Assembly: GCF_036173125.1 (NCBI RefSeq)
Contig: NZ_CP108054.1
Span: 7,407,001 to 7,471,000 of the forward strand
Length of the DNA: 64,000 nt
Direction: 5' to 3'
Source: Streptomyces sp. NBC_00286
GTDB taxonomy: Bacteria; Actinomycetota; Actinomycetes; Streptomycetales; Streptomycetaceae
The first letter of the stretch is position 1. Every line of letters starts with the position of its first letter. Under the pieces are notes generated by a model that worked only from the letters and a program-made list of their open reading frames with translations, was not told where the DNA came from and did no database searches. Shown piece after piece: positions 1 to 9,400 of the stretch. Made by a program: the position numbers and the translations under genes.

Positions 1-114
1 TTGCAGCTTGCCGGATGGCAGCCTGCTGGCAGGCAGCTCGCCGGACGGCCGGTTGCCGGTCGGCGCATTCTGGGCGGCCGCTGCCCTGCCCGCAGCCCCA
101 CTGGCTTCGCTCAT
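1..114 (-). CDS. 5' end of an unidentified gene, third in the B12-riboswitch operon (partial)
   Basis: An ATG at 112-114 (minus strand) is preceded by a good GGAGG about 8 nt upstream and opens a reading frame that runs off the left edge; only 38 codons are visible. The visible part (MSEASGAAG...) is low-complexity, rich in Ala, Gly, Pro and Asn, so no family can be assigned from it. It lies 18 nt after the stop of the gene at 133-843, in the same direction, so it is very probably co-transcribed from the cobalamin riboswitch. In Streptomyces this position often holds an energy-coupling-factor (CbiQ/EcfT-like) transporter component. That is inference from context, not seen here. Confidence 0.6.
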   Translation of the reverse strand, partial: MSEASGAAGRAAAAQNAPTGNRPSGELPASRLPSGKLQ

Positions 115-132
115 CGTGCGTACCTCCGCCCG

Positions 133-843
133 TCAGTCGCGCCGCCGGCGACGCGTCTGCCAGGCCGCCGCCGCGCCCAGTACAGCCACCGCCCCGATGC
201 CCGCGACCAGGCCCAGCGACGGGCCCTGATCGCCGGAGCCGCCACCGGACTCGCTGGAGTCGTTCTCGGCGGAGGCACTCGTCTCGCGAGGCGTGGCCGA
301 CGGTGTCGTCGTCGGCTCGGCGGCCGAGACCGGTTCGCCGCACCCCGTGCGCGGGTAGCCCGCGATGGCGCACAGGAGGGCGTTCGTGTCGTAGCGCAGG
401 GGCTTGGCGACCGTGGCGAGCGCGTCTGCTGTCGTGGCGTCCTCGGGGACGCGGGCGCAGGCCGTACGCGCACGGGGCGGCGTCTCGCCCGACGGCGCGT
501 CCGCGCTCGTGCCGAAGTCGAGGACCAGGGCGACCCGTTTCGAATCCTCCCGCGCGGGCGTCTTCGCGCAGATCGTCGCGAACTCCGCGGCCCCGCGCGG
601 CTTCGCCGCGTCCTGGGCGTCCTCGCTCACCGAGAAGCGGAAGCCCTGGACATCGCCGTCGGAGGGCCGGACGATCGACGGTCCCTGGGTCGCGTACACC
701 CAGCTGTCGCCGTCGCGGTCCCAGAAGGACCAGTAGCGGTAACCGGCCGCGTGAGCCTGCCCCGTCGCCCCGAGCATGGGGAGGACGGCGAACAGCGGGG
801 CCAGGACCAGCAGGACCGTACGGCGGCGGTGGAGGCGGATCAC
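133..843 (-). CDS. Secreted, C-terminally membrane-anchored protein of the SCO2322-like family
   Basis: 236 aa from a GTG at 841-843 that overlaps the stop of the upstream gene in a GTGA arrangement, indicating translational coupling. The N-terminus has a short basic region and a hydrophobic stretch ending in GQAHAAG, a plausible Sec signal peptidase site near residue 30. The middle (YRYWSFWDRDGDSWVYATQG...) is globular with Trp/Tyr-rich strands and paired cysteines. After a Pro/Thr/Ser/Glu-rich stalk, one membrane helix (about residues 207-228) and an RRRRRD tail form a C-terminal anchor. It is thus an extracytoplasmic domain tethered by its C-terminus. It sits second in a B12-riboswitch operon, so a role in cobalamin capture is likely but unproven. 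The SCO2322 comparison is from memory. Confidence 0.8.
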   Translation of the reverse strand: MIRLHRRRTVLLVLAPLFAVLPMLGATGQAHAAGYRYWSFWDRDGDSWVYATQGPSIVRPSDGDVQGFRFSVSEDAQDAAKPRGAAEFATICAKTPAREDSKRVALVLDFGTSADAPSGETPPRARTACARVPEDATTADALATVAKPLRYDTNALLCAIAGYPRTGCGEPVSAAEPTTTPSATPRETSASAENDSSESGGGSGDQGPSLGLVAGIGAVAVLGAAAAWQTRRRRRD

Positions 844-2099
844 GGCTTCGGCTGCTTCTTGTTGCGGCTGCTGATCAGGAAGCCGACGCCGATGCCGCCG
901 ACGAGGCCGACGCCGATCATCCACCAGACGCTGACGCCGCCGTCCTCCTCGTCCTGCCCCTTCGGCTTCTCCTTGCTGGGGGCGGCGGTACCGGCAGCGG
1001 TGTAGTTCCAGCCCTCCGGGCCAGTCGCGCCGAGCTGCTTCACCAGGTCCGCGCCGCCGAAGTCGCGCGGGTTCTTGCCGGTCGCGTCCGCCGCGAAGAT
1101 CAGCTGGGCGTACGCGGCGGGGCCGTTCTGTGCCGCCCACTCAGCGGAGTTCTTCTCCAGCCACGCGAGCGACTTCCCGGCCGCGGCGGTCCGGCCCGCG
1201 GCGGCGAGCGCGACGACGGCGTCGGCGGTGTTGCCGTGGTCGGGCTGGTCCTCGGCGCCGGCGAGGGCGGACTTCAGGTAACCGTCCTTGGCGACCGCGT
1301 CGACGAGATACAGGGCACCGTTCGCGGCCGCGTTCTCGCGCGTGAAGGAGTCACCGCGTACGCACTCCGCGGAAACCTTCGCAGTGTCCCCGACCTTCGT
1401 CACCAGCCCCTTCCCCAGCGCGCCGAGGACGCCCGCCGCCGTGGCGTCCGCGTTCGCGACGAGCTTGCCCTTCTTGTCGGGCTGGAAGGCGAACGCGCCG
1501 CCGCCGTCCTCCTCGCACGGAACTGAGAGCGTGAGCAGGGCGTCGTACGGCGTCTTCTCCTCCTCCGTCTGGAGGTCCCCCGGGTCGATGTCCGCGGCCT
1601 CCAGGGCGCCGATCACGACGGAGGTCGAGTTCGTGTCGCTGGCCCCGCCCGGCGCGTACCCCCAGCCGCCGTCCGCGTTCTGAACGGACTTCAGCCACTT
1701 CACGGCGGCACCGGTCACGGCGTCGTCGGCGCCGAGCGGCTCCAGAGCCTGCAGCGCCGCGGCCGTACTGTTCGTGTCGACGGGCGTCTTGGCGTCGCAC
1801 TTCACGCTCGTATCGGCGCGATACGGCGCGAACGCCCCGCTCTCACACTGCTGCCCGATCAGCCAGTCGACGGCCTCGGGCGCGGGCTCCACACCCATGG
1901 TGTGCTGAGCGAGCAGCGCGAGCGACTGCCGCCAGACACCGTCGTACGTCGGATCCGTACTGCCGAACAGCCCGGTGGGCAGTTCCTTGGTCGGCGACGG
2001 CGACGGGGAGGGCGACTCGGCGGCGAGGGCGACCGGCGCGCAGGCCGCACCGATCACGGCGGTGGCGGCCAGCAACGCGGCGCTACGGCGAAGTTTCAT
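840..2099 (-). CDS. Surface-anchored terpenoid-cyclase-fold protein, probable cobalamin-binding (intrinsic-factor-like)
   Basis: 419 aa from the ATG at 2097-2099, with AGGGAG about 12 nt upstream. Residues 1-30 are a signal peptide (basic, then LLAATAVIGAACAPVALAAES). The body carries at least four alpha-alpha repeats with the prenyltransferase/squalene-cyclase signature, such as NADGGWGYAPGG and repeated TNSTAAALQALEPLG-like helices. That is the alpha6/alpha6 barrel also used by the vertebrate B12 carriers intrinsic factor and transcobalamin. A Lys/Pro-rich linker, one transmembrane helix (WWMIGVGLVGGIGVGFLIS) and a short basic tail anchor it. It is the first gene after a cobalamin riboswitch and overlaps the next gene by four bases. 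Binding of B12 or another corrinoid at the cell surface is inferred from fold plus riboswitch control. Confidence 0.82.
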   Translation of the reverse strand: MKLRRSAALLAATAVIGAACAPVALAAESPSPSPSPTKELPTGLFGSTDPTYDGVWRQSLALLAQHTMGVEPAPEAVDWLIGQQCESGAFAPYRADTSVKCDAKTPVDTNSTAAALQALEPLGADDAVTGAAVKWLKSVQNADGGWGYAPGGASDTNSTSVVIGALEAADIDPGDLQTEEEKTPYDALLTLSVPCEEDGGGAFAFQPDKKGKLVANADATAAGVLGALGKGLVTKVGDTAKVSAECVRGDSFTRENAAANGALYLVDAVAKDGYLKSALAGAEDQPDHGNTADAVVALAAAGRTAAAGKSLAWLEKNSAEWAAQNGPAAYAQLIFAADATGKNPRDFGGADLVKQLGATGPEGWNYTAAGTAAPSKEKPKGQDEEDGGVSVWWMIGVGLVGGIGVGFLISSRNKKQPKP

Positions 2100-2177
2100 G
2101 ATCGGCGGTTTCTCCCTACAGGGAGCCGGGCAGCCCAGAGCCCCGGGCGGCTCGGCTCCGTATGCCTCGACGGTGCC

Positions 2178-2201
2178 CGTCACCGGCGGTTCCCGGTGAC
2201 G
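2178..2201 (-). promoter_or_regulatory. Hairpin downstream of the riboswitch aptamer (putative expression platform)
   Basis: A perfect 9-bp stem CGTCACCGG / CCGGTGACG with a 6-nt loop lies between the aptamer and the start codon of the gene at 840-2099. No U-tract follows, so it may act by pairing exchange or as a GC-rich terminator. It is about 80 nt from the start codon, too far to mask the ribosome site directly. Confidence 0.5.
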
Positions 2202-2204
2202 TCG

Positions 2205-2335
2205 AGCCGGTCACGTCCGTACGGGGCATTCCGGCTCACCGCCCGCTGTCGAGACGGCGGACGATTCACGGTTGCGGGTCAGCGCCGGTTTTGCACCGGC
2301 TTCCCCCCGTACGGGTGTGATGACGACCTGTTTAC
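2205..2335 (-). ncRNA. Cobalamin (adenosylcobalamin) riboswitch aptamer
   Basis: Read on the minus strand, the leader contains the core AAGCCGGTGCAAAACCGGCG followed directly by CTGACCCGCAACCGTGA, the conserved P4-P6 region of the family. About 55 nt later comes the B12-box-like AGCCGGAATGCC. Flanking arms CCGTACGGGG and CCCCGTACGG pair perfectly and close the core. The element lies in the 5' leader of the surface protein gene at 840-2099. Binding of B12 normally switches such operons off. Boundaries are approximate. Confidence 0.93.
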
Positions 2336-2382
2336 TGTACCGGCCCGTATCGAAACGCTGAGGCCCGGCTGTGCGGCGCCGA

Positions 2383-2388
2383 TAGGTT
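2383..2388 (+). promoter_or_regulatory. Probable -10 box of a leaderless promoter
   Basis: TAGGTT (TANNNT type) is followed by exactly 6 nt and then the ATG of the kinase gene at 2395. No ribosome site fits between them, so transcription probably starts at the start codon. Confidence 0.45.
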
Positions 2389-2394
2389 CGGCGC

Positions 2395-3084
2395 ATGAGT
2401 AGCGACTTACGGCTCGGCCCTCTGCTCGGCTCCGGCCGCACGGCGGATGTGTACGCGCTCGACGAGCCCGAGGACGGGACGTGGGTGTTACGCCGCTACC
2501 GCGAAGGCTACGGCGACGCGCCCGCCGAGGCAGCCGTCATGGAACACGTACGCGCCCACGGCTACCCCGTACCGCGCGTACGGCCGACGCACAAGCACAC
2601 CGACCTGATGATGGAGCGCCTCTCCGGACCAACCATGCTGCAGGCGCTCGCCGATGGCCTGATCGGGCCCCGGGATGCCGGAGCCACCCTCGCGCGCCTG
2701 CTCCGCGACCTGCACGCGCTGCCACCACGCCTCTCCACCGACCCCACCGCCCGAGTCCTGCACTTGGACCTGCACCCGGACAACGTGATGCTCACCCCGA
2801 CCGGCCCCCGAGTGATCGACTGGGCCAACTCGGAGGAAGGCCCACCCGGCCTGGACTGGGGCATGTCAGCAATGATCCTCGCCCAAGTCGCGGCCGACGA
2901 CGACCCGTTGGCCGAGCCGGCCGGGGCGCTACTCGCCGCGCTGCTCGACGGCAACGAGCGCGCCGTGACGGACGATGGCCTCGCAGAGGCCCGCCGACGT
3001 CGCGCCGCCAATGTGACCATGACGACCAGGGAGGTCGAACTACTCGGTGATGCAGAGGAGTTGATCCGTACGCTACTGAGCTAG
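2395..3084 (+). CDS. Phosphotransferase of the aminoglycoside kinase (APH) / choline kinase fold
   Basis: 229 aa. The protein has a small-molecule kinase fold. A glycine-rich start (LGPLLGSGRTADVYAL, residues 7-22) resembles the ATP loop. The catalytic loop HLDLHPDN (123-130) supplies the base Asp and the metal-binding Asn, and IDWAN (141-145) is the DFG-equivalent. It is shorter than typical APH enzymes (250-300 aa), mainly at the C-terminus, which ends soon after the IDWAN helix bundle. It would transfer a phosphate from ATP to a small hydroxylated substrate; the substrate cannot be read from sequence, and resistance is only one possibility. It stands alone, divergent from the B12 operon and convergent with the pump gene at 3130-4752. 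Translation appears leaderless. Confidence 0.85.
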   Translation: MSSDLRLGPLLGSGRTADVYALDEPEDGTWVLRRYREGYGDAPAEAAVMEHVRAHGYPVPRVRPTHKHTDLMMERLSGPTMLQALADGLIGPRDAGATLARLLRDLHALPPRLSTDPTARVLHLDLHPDNVMLTPTGPRVIDWANSEEGPPGLDWGMSAMILAQVAADDDPLAEPAGALLAALLDGNERAVTDDGLAEARRRRAANVTMTTREVELLGDAEELIRTLLS

Positions 3085-3129
3085 CCCCCGCCCGGCCATG
3101 CACCCAAGAGGCCCTCTGTTCAAGCCGGT

Positions 3130-4752
3130 TCAAGTTCCTACGCGATCACCGGCGGCGATCGTCTCGGCGGCCCCGGCCCCGGCCTCGTCCACCGCCACGG
3201 GGGCGGGGTTCTTCGGGCCGCGCAGGGTGATGTAGACGAACAGTGCGCCCATGACGGCGGCGCCTGCCCACATGGCCTGCTGCCAGCCGTCGACGAAGGA
3301 CTGCTGGGCGGCATGGACGATCTGCTGTGCGTGCGAGCCGGTGCTGCCCGAGACCTCGACGGCGTTGGCGATGCCTTCGCGGGCGGTCTCCGCAGCCCCA
3401 TGGGGGACGCCCTGCAGCCGGTCGTCGATCGCGTTGCGATAGCCGGCGGATAGGAGCGCACCCAGCATGGCGACGCCCAGCGCGGTGCCGAACTCGCGGG
3501 TGATGTCGTTGAGTGCGGAGGCGACGCCCTGCTTCTCACGCGGCAGCGAGCCGGTGATGGCCTCGGTGGAAGGCGTCATGGACAGGCCCATGCCGATGCC
3601 CATCGCGAGCATGCCCGGCAGGATGGTCAGGTAGCCGCCATCCACGGAAACGAACAGCGCCATCAGCACCAGGCCCACACCGGCCAGGGCGATGCCCACG
3701 GCCATGGTCGAGCGGGAGCCGATGCGTGCGACCGTCTTGGGGGCCAGGCCGGAGGTCATCATCATCATGACCGCCATCGGCATCATGGCCACCGTCGACA
3801 GCAGCCCCGACCAGCCGAGCACCGCCTGGAAGAACGGGAACAGGACCACGGCGATGCCCGCCTGGACACCGAAGACCACCAGCAGCGTGATCGAGCCGCC
3901 GGCCATGCCGCGCTCCCGGAACAGGCGTACGTCCAGCAGCGATGCGTCTCGGCGGTGCAGCTCCCAGGCCACGAAGCCGATGCCGGCGATGAGGCCGACG
4001 GCGAGGCTGATCAGCGTCGCGGGGGCGGTCCAGCCGCGCTCGGGCCCTTCCTGCAGGACGAAGATGAGGCCGATTACGGCGACGGTGGAGACCAGCGCGC
4101 CGACGGTGTCGAAGGAATGAGCCGAGCGCTCACGGGAGTTGGGCACCGACTTCAGTGTCATGCCCAGGGCCACGATGACCAGGACCACCGGCAGCACGAA
4201 CAGCCGGCGCCAGTCCGCGATATCGACCAGGAGGGCGGAGAGGAACATGCCCAGGATGCCGCCGCCTCCGGCGACGCCGGTCCATACGCCGATCGCCTTG
4301 CCGCGCTGCTCCTCGGGGAAGGTGGAGGTGATGACGGCAAGAGTGATCGGCATGATCATCGCGGCGCCGATACCGCTGGCCACACGGGCCGCGATCATGA
4401 CCTCGGCGGTCGGGGCCAGGCCCGCCACGACGTGTGCGACACCGAAGACGCCAAGTCCGGCGATCAGCATGGGCTTGCGGCCCAGGCGATCACCGATCGC
4501 GCCGAGCGGCAGCAGCAGCGCGGCCAGGGCCAGGGTGTAGACGTTGATGATCCACAGAACCGTGTTCTGTGAGGCCCCGAACTCGACGGCCATGTGGGTC
4601 TGGGCGACGTTCAGCCCGGACACCGACGCGATGACGGCCATCAGTGCGATGGAGACGGCGATCAGGATGGTGCGCAGCTGACGCGCATCCGGTGTGCCGC
4701 CGTCGCCACCGGCGACGGAGGCGGTCCTCTGTGCGGGCTGGTTCGTACTCAT
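3130..4752 (-). CDS. DHA2-family (EmrB/QacA-like) MFS drug efflux transporter, 14 TM
   Basis: 540 aa from ATG 4750-4752. The protein has about 14 hydrophobic segments, the DHA2 layout. The loop after TM2 carries the MFS motif A form GDRLGRKPML. TM5 holds the antiporter motif C-like stretch GVAGGGGILGMFLSALLVD. It should export small toxic compounds by proton antiport across the cytoplasmic membrane. The FAD reductase gene at 4859-5872 lies 106 bp upstream on the same strand, so the two probably form an operon with the divergent XRE-cupin gene as their local regulator. The substrate is unknown. The long Ala-rich C-terminal tail is not conserved in the family. Confidence 0.9.
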   Translation of the reverse strand: MSTNQPAQRTASVAGGDGGTPDARQLRTILIAVSIALMAVIASVSGLNVAQTHMAVEFGASQNTVLWIINVYTLALAALLLPLGAIGDRLGRKPMLIAGLGVFGVAHVVAGLAPTAEVMIAARVASGIGAAMIMPITLAVITSTFPEEQRGKAIGVWTGVAGGGGILGMFLSALLVDIADWRRLFVLPVVLVIVALGMTLKSVPNSRERSAHSFDTVGALVSTVAVIGLIFVLQEGPERGWTAPATLISLAVGLIAGIGFVAWELHRRDASLLDVRLFRERGMAGGSITLLVVFGVQAGIAVVLFPFFQAVLGWSGLLSTVAMMPMAVMMMMTSGLAPKTVARIGSRSTMAVGIALAGVGLVLMALFVSVDGGYLTILPGMLAMGIGMGLSMTPSTEAITGSLPREKQGVASALNDITREFGTALGVAMLGALLSAGYRNAIDDRLQGVPHGAAETAREGIANAVEVSGSTGSHAQQIVHAAQQSFVDGWQQAMWAGAAVMGALFVYITLRGPKNPAPVAVDEAGAGAAETIAAGDRVGT

Positions 4753-4858
4753 GGATTCCTCTCGAAAAGGCTCGAAAAGGGCATGGGGGAACTCGGCGTC
4801 GGACTCTGCCCGGACGCCGGAATGCGGAGGGAAGGAGCGGCAGTGCGTGCCGCGGATA

Positions 4859-5872
4859 TCAGGCGGTGGTGGTACCGCTCTGGGCTGCGGCGAGGGCCGC
4901 GTCGGTCTCGGCCGTGGCCAGCAGGGCGTTGATGTGGGATGCGGCCAGGGCGCCGGCCGCGGCGGAGGCGCCGACCTGGGCGGTCAGGTCGGTGGCGTTG
5001 CCGGCCACCCACACCCCGGGCACCTCGGTGGTTCCGGCCATGCCGGAGGCGAAGCGGCGGCCCATGCCGTCGGGCAGGTCCTCCATCGGCAGCTTCAGCC
5101 CGTCCAGGCCTTCGGTGCGGGCCTGCATCCGGGTGGCGACCGCGAGAACGCGGCGGGCCATGAACCCGCCGTCGGCCAGGCGCACGCCCGCGACACCGCC
5201 GTCGTCGGCCTTCACGACCTCTTCCACGGGGCTGTCGACGATACGGATGCCCCGGGCGGCGAAGCGCTCGCGGCTGTTCTCATCGAGTGCGGTGCCGCGG
5301 GCGAAGTAGACGAGGTCGTCGGTCAACTGGCGGAACAGCAGGGCGTGGTGGATGGATGCAGGGCCGGTGGCGAGGACGCCGAGGGGCTCGTCGCGTACCT
5401 CCCAGCCGTGACAGTACGGGCAGTGCACGACGCTGTCGCCCCAGTGTTCCGCGAGCCCGGGAACGTCGGGCAGCACGTCCCGCAGGCCGGTGGCCACCAG
5501 CACACGGCGTGCCGTGATGATCCGGCCGTCGGCCAGGGTGATGGTGAAACGCAGATCCCCGTCGGCCGACGGGACGGCAGGCTCGGCCGAGGCCACCTCG
5601 CCGACGACGACCCGGCCGCCGTACTGGCGCACCTGCTCCCGGCCGCGCTTCAGGATCTTGGTGGGCGGCATACCGTCCAGCACGATGAAGCCGTGCATGG
5701 CCTTGGCCGGCGCGTTGCGGGGCGTGCCGCTGTCGATCACGACGACGGAGCGGCGGGAGCGGGCGAGCATCAGCGCACCGTTCAGGCCTGCGGCGCCGCC
5801 GCCGATCACCACGGCGTCCACGGTTTCACCAGGCAGTGCGTCGCTCGCGTACGCGGAAGTCTGCACGGACAT
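4859..5872 (-). CDS. NAD(P)/FAD-dependent oxidoreductase, thioredoxin-reductase-like
   Basis: 337 aa. An N-terminal Rossmann FAD site VVIGGGAAGLNGALML (residues 21-36), a CPYC redox pair at 151-154 in the NADPH domain, and a C-terminal VWVAGNATDLTAQVGASAAAG FAD segment give the class II thioredoxin-reductase plan. The CPYC differs from the CATC of true TrxB, and no thioredoxin gene is adjacent. It therefore more likely belongs to the TrxR-like oxidases or reductases acting on small disulfides, such as GliT/HlmI-type dithiol oxidases (inference). It lies between an efflux pump and a divergent XRE-cupin regulator, which suggests joint detoxification of a redox-active compound. Confidence 0.88.
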   Translation of the reverse strand: MSVQTSAYASDALPGETVDAVVIGGGAAGLNGALMLARSRRSVVVIDSGTPRNAPAKAMHGFIVLDGMPPTKILKRGREQVRQYGGRVVVGEVASAEPAVPSADGDLRFTITLADGRIITARRVLVATGLRDVLPDVPGLAEHWGDSVVHCPYCHGWEVRDEPLGVLATGPASIHHALLFRQLTDDLVYFARGTALDENSRERFAARGIRIVDSPVEEVVKADDGGVAGVRLADGGFMARRVLAVATRMQARTEGLDGLKLPMEDLPDGMGRRFASGMAGTTEVPGVWVAGNATDLTAQVGASAAAGALAASHINALLATAETDAALAAAQSGTTTA

Positions 5873-5961
5873 CTCCTCGCGCCCTTTCTGTCGTGCGCAG
5901 CCCCAGCCGATCCGGGTCAGCTGCCTTCGACGTTAAGCCCGGGTTGCATCAGAGGCATACC

Positions 5962-6576
5962 ATGTTGCCTATGACGCAAGAAGATGGGGCGCTGGACAGC
6001 CTCGTACGCAAACGCATCCGCGCTCTGCGGGTCGCACAGGGCTTGTCCCTGGAGGAACTGGCCACCCGCGCCTACCTCAGCCAGTCCTCGCTGAGCCGCA
6101 TCGAGAACGGCCAACGCCGCCTGGCGCTGGACCAACTCGTCGCCCTGGCGCGCGCCCTGGACACGACCCTCGACCAACTCGTCGAGAACGCCGCCGACGA
6201 TGTCGTCATCAGCCCCATGAACCACGGCACCCACCGGCTGAGCTGGCCGATGAAGGGCGACCCGGCCATGAGCGTCATGCGTCAGCGGCTGACCGAGCCG
6301 CCGCCCGACAATCCCTCCAAGATGCGCGCCCACCCGGGCCGGGAATGGCTCGTGGTGCTGTCCGGCACCGCGATCCTGATGCTGGGCCACCGCCGCTTCC
6401 GCATCGAGACCAACCAGGCCGCCGAGTTCCCGACCATGATGCCGCACGCCATCGGCGCCGAGGGCGGCCCTTGCGAGCTCATGTTCATCTTCGACCGCGA
6501 CGCCCGCCGCGGCCATCGCGAGACCGATGATCAGCGCGAGAAGGGCGACAGCGACGCGCAAGGCACCAGACCGTAG
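5962..6576 (+). CDS. XRE-family regulator with C-terminal cupin sensor domain
   Basis: 204 aa. ATG 5962 follows AGAGG by 6 nt; an alternative ATG lies at 5971. Residues about 13-68 form a lambda-repressor-type helix-turn-helix (RIRALRVAQGLSLEELATRA...SLSRIENGQRR). Residues about 115-190 form a small cupin barrel (HPGREWLVVLSGTAILMLGHRRF...), the usual ligand-sensing part of this family. It is divergent from the FAD reductase and efflux pump genes with an 89-bp gap, so it probably controls them and itself. The C-terminal tail is short and charged. The effector is unknown. Confidence 0.9.
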   Translation: MLPMTQEDGALDSLVRKRIRALRVAQGLSLEELATRAYLSQSSLSRIENGQRRLALDQLVALARALDTTLDQLVENAADDVVISPMNHGTHRLSWPMKGDPAMSVMRQRLTEPPPDNPSKMRAHPGREWLVVLSGTAILMLGHRRFRIETNQAAEFPTMMPHAIGAEGGPCELMFIFDRDARRGHRETDDQREKGDSDAQGTRP

Positions 6577-6770
6577 CTACTCCGGCGCCGCAGGCCCGCC
6601 CCGCACGGTGCCCGTGGAGGCTTCGGCCTCCGTGCGCTGCTGAGCCAGGCGTCGGCGGCGAGGTCGTGCAGAACCTGGGGCAAGGCACCCGTCGGCCGCA
6701 GTTCACGTACGAGCGTGGCTGTCACCGTGCGGAGGGCGCGGGCCAGTTCGGTCCGGTCGAGGGAGCGCAC
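6531..6770 (-). pseudogene. Possible gene remnant between the XRE regulator and the repeat protein
   Basis: A minus-strand frame encodes RSLDRTELARALRTVTATLVRELRPTG, a helical segment with normal-looking composition that resembles the C-terminal helices of nucleotidyltransferase-type proteins. It then turns into Arg/Pro-rich shadow-like sequence and runs into the 3' end of the regulator gene at 5962-6576. No convincing start or ribosome site is present. It is either a decayed gene or chance coding. The 220-bp gap holds nothing else recognisable. Confidence 0.22.
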
Positions 6771-6797
6771 GAGCGCCCCATGGAGAGGCTCCGTAGT

Positions 6798-7750
<953 letters not shown>

Positions 7751-7754
<4 letters not shown>

Positions 7755-9295
7755 CGGATGCTCTGCGGGCTGTACGGCTCGAGGAGCTGGTCGACCGGTG
7801 CGTAGTCGTCGGTGAGGAGTTGGGCGTCGCCGATCCAGGAGGTGAGGTCCTCGCCGGTGGCGATTTTCCAGCCGGTTTGCCGGGAGTCCAGCGCTTCCTG
7901 GGTCGCCCGTACGTCGATCGGCCGGTCGGAGGCGAGCACCACCAGGTTGCCGCCCAGGGGGGTGGCGGTCGGGTCGAGGCCGATGTCGGCGGCTTCGCCG
8001 AGGACGGCGACGTGCTCGAAGGTCTCGCGGAGGGTGGCTACTTCGGCGCGGGCGAAGGCCATGGCACCGTGATCGATGAGGTTGGCGACGTACACGCCGT
8101 CCTCGTTGAGCACCCGCCGTACGTCCCTCATCGCCTCCACCGTGGTGAGGTGCCACGGCACGCTGACGCCCCCGAAGGCGTCGCCGACGACCAGGTCACG
8201 ACTGCCGTCGTCCACGCGCCGCAGGCCGAGCCTGCCGTCCTCGACGCGTACGTCGATACCGGTTCCCGATCGCAGACCGAGTTGCTCGCGGTTGATGCGT
8301 ACGACGCCGTTGTCGATCTCGGAGACCAGGCTGCGCGTCCCGGGGCGCGTGGCCGCGAGATAGCGGGGGAAGGTGAGCCCGCCGCCGCCCAGGTGGTGGG
8401 CGGTCAGTGGCTCGCGTTCGGGGAAGGCGGAATCGACCGCCGACGCGATGGCGCGTACGTACTCGAACTCCAGGAAGGTCGGGTCGTCGGTGTCGACGTA
8501 GGAGTGCCGCAGGCCGTCCAGGATGAGGGTGCGGCCGCCGTCCCGGTCGGGGTCCGCTACGACCCGTGCGCAGTGGTACTTGGTCTCTGTGTCGCAGGCA
8601 CCGGGGGCGACCGTGGTGGCGAGGCCGCCGGCCACGACCACGAGGGTGAGGGCGGGGGTGCCGGTCCACCCGCGCGTACGCCACTCGGCCAGGCCGCCGC
8701 CGACCACCAGCAGTGTGCCGAGGCCGATCAGGATGCCGCTCACCGGCAACCGCGATACGAGGACGAAGCCGGTGAGAACGGTGCCGACGATGGCGCCGAC
8801 GGTACCGACGCCGGACAGCCGGCCGACCACCGTCCCCGTCTCGGCGAGGCTGGTCAGACGCAACTTGGTCACGATCGGCGTCACCGCGGAGAGCAGCGCG
8901 CCCGGCACCAGGATGGTCAGCGCCGCGATCAACAAGAGCAGCGGTGCCGCCCACTCCGCGGTGCTGCGCAGCACGGCGGGCGTGAGCGCCACGACCGCTC
9001 CCGACACCCCGAGCGAAGGGCCGATGAGCCGACGCGGATCGACCTGGTCGGCGGCGCGCCCACCCAGCCAGGAGCCGGCGGCGATCGCGGAGAGGGCGAT
9101 GCCGATCACCATCGTGCTGGTCTCGAGCGTGAGGCCGAGATAGGGAGCCAGCAGCCGCAGAGCGACGATCTCGACCACCAGGACCGCGGCCGAGGACCCG
9201 AACACGAGGACGGCGGCGGCCCGGGCGCCCAGGCCCTGGCTGCGAGGCGTGCCCTCGGCGACGGGCGAGGAAGACGTTCCGGTCACGGGCGACAT
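7751..9295 (-). CDS. Fused membrane transporter / spermidine synthase-like protein
   Basis: 514 aa from ATG 9293-9295; the frame stays open up to GTG 9376, so a longer start is possible. Residues about 20-220 are six or more hydrophobic helices (VLVFGSSAAVLVVEIVALRLL..., LLLLIAALTILVPGALLSAV...). The C-terminal half has the spermidine-synthase Rossmann fold, with HHLGGGGLTFPRYLAATRPG as motif I and VVGDAFGGVSVPWHL as the acceptor loop. The usual catalytic Asp of polyamine synthases sits in the DAFGG segment, but substrate residues are not clearly conserved, so true aminopropyl transfer is doubtful. Such fusions are widespread membrane proteins of unknown substrate. It overlaps the downstream repeat-protein gene by four bases. 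Confidence 0.85.
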
Positions 9296-9400
9296 CCTCG
9301 CATCGCGACGCGCGGACCGAACAGCGTTGCGGAAATCCGCAAGCCTCCGGCTACCTCGGCGAACTGCCGCCCTCACACGTCCGCATAGGTCACCGGGTCG

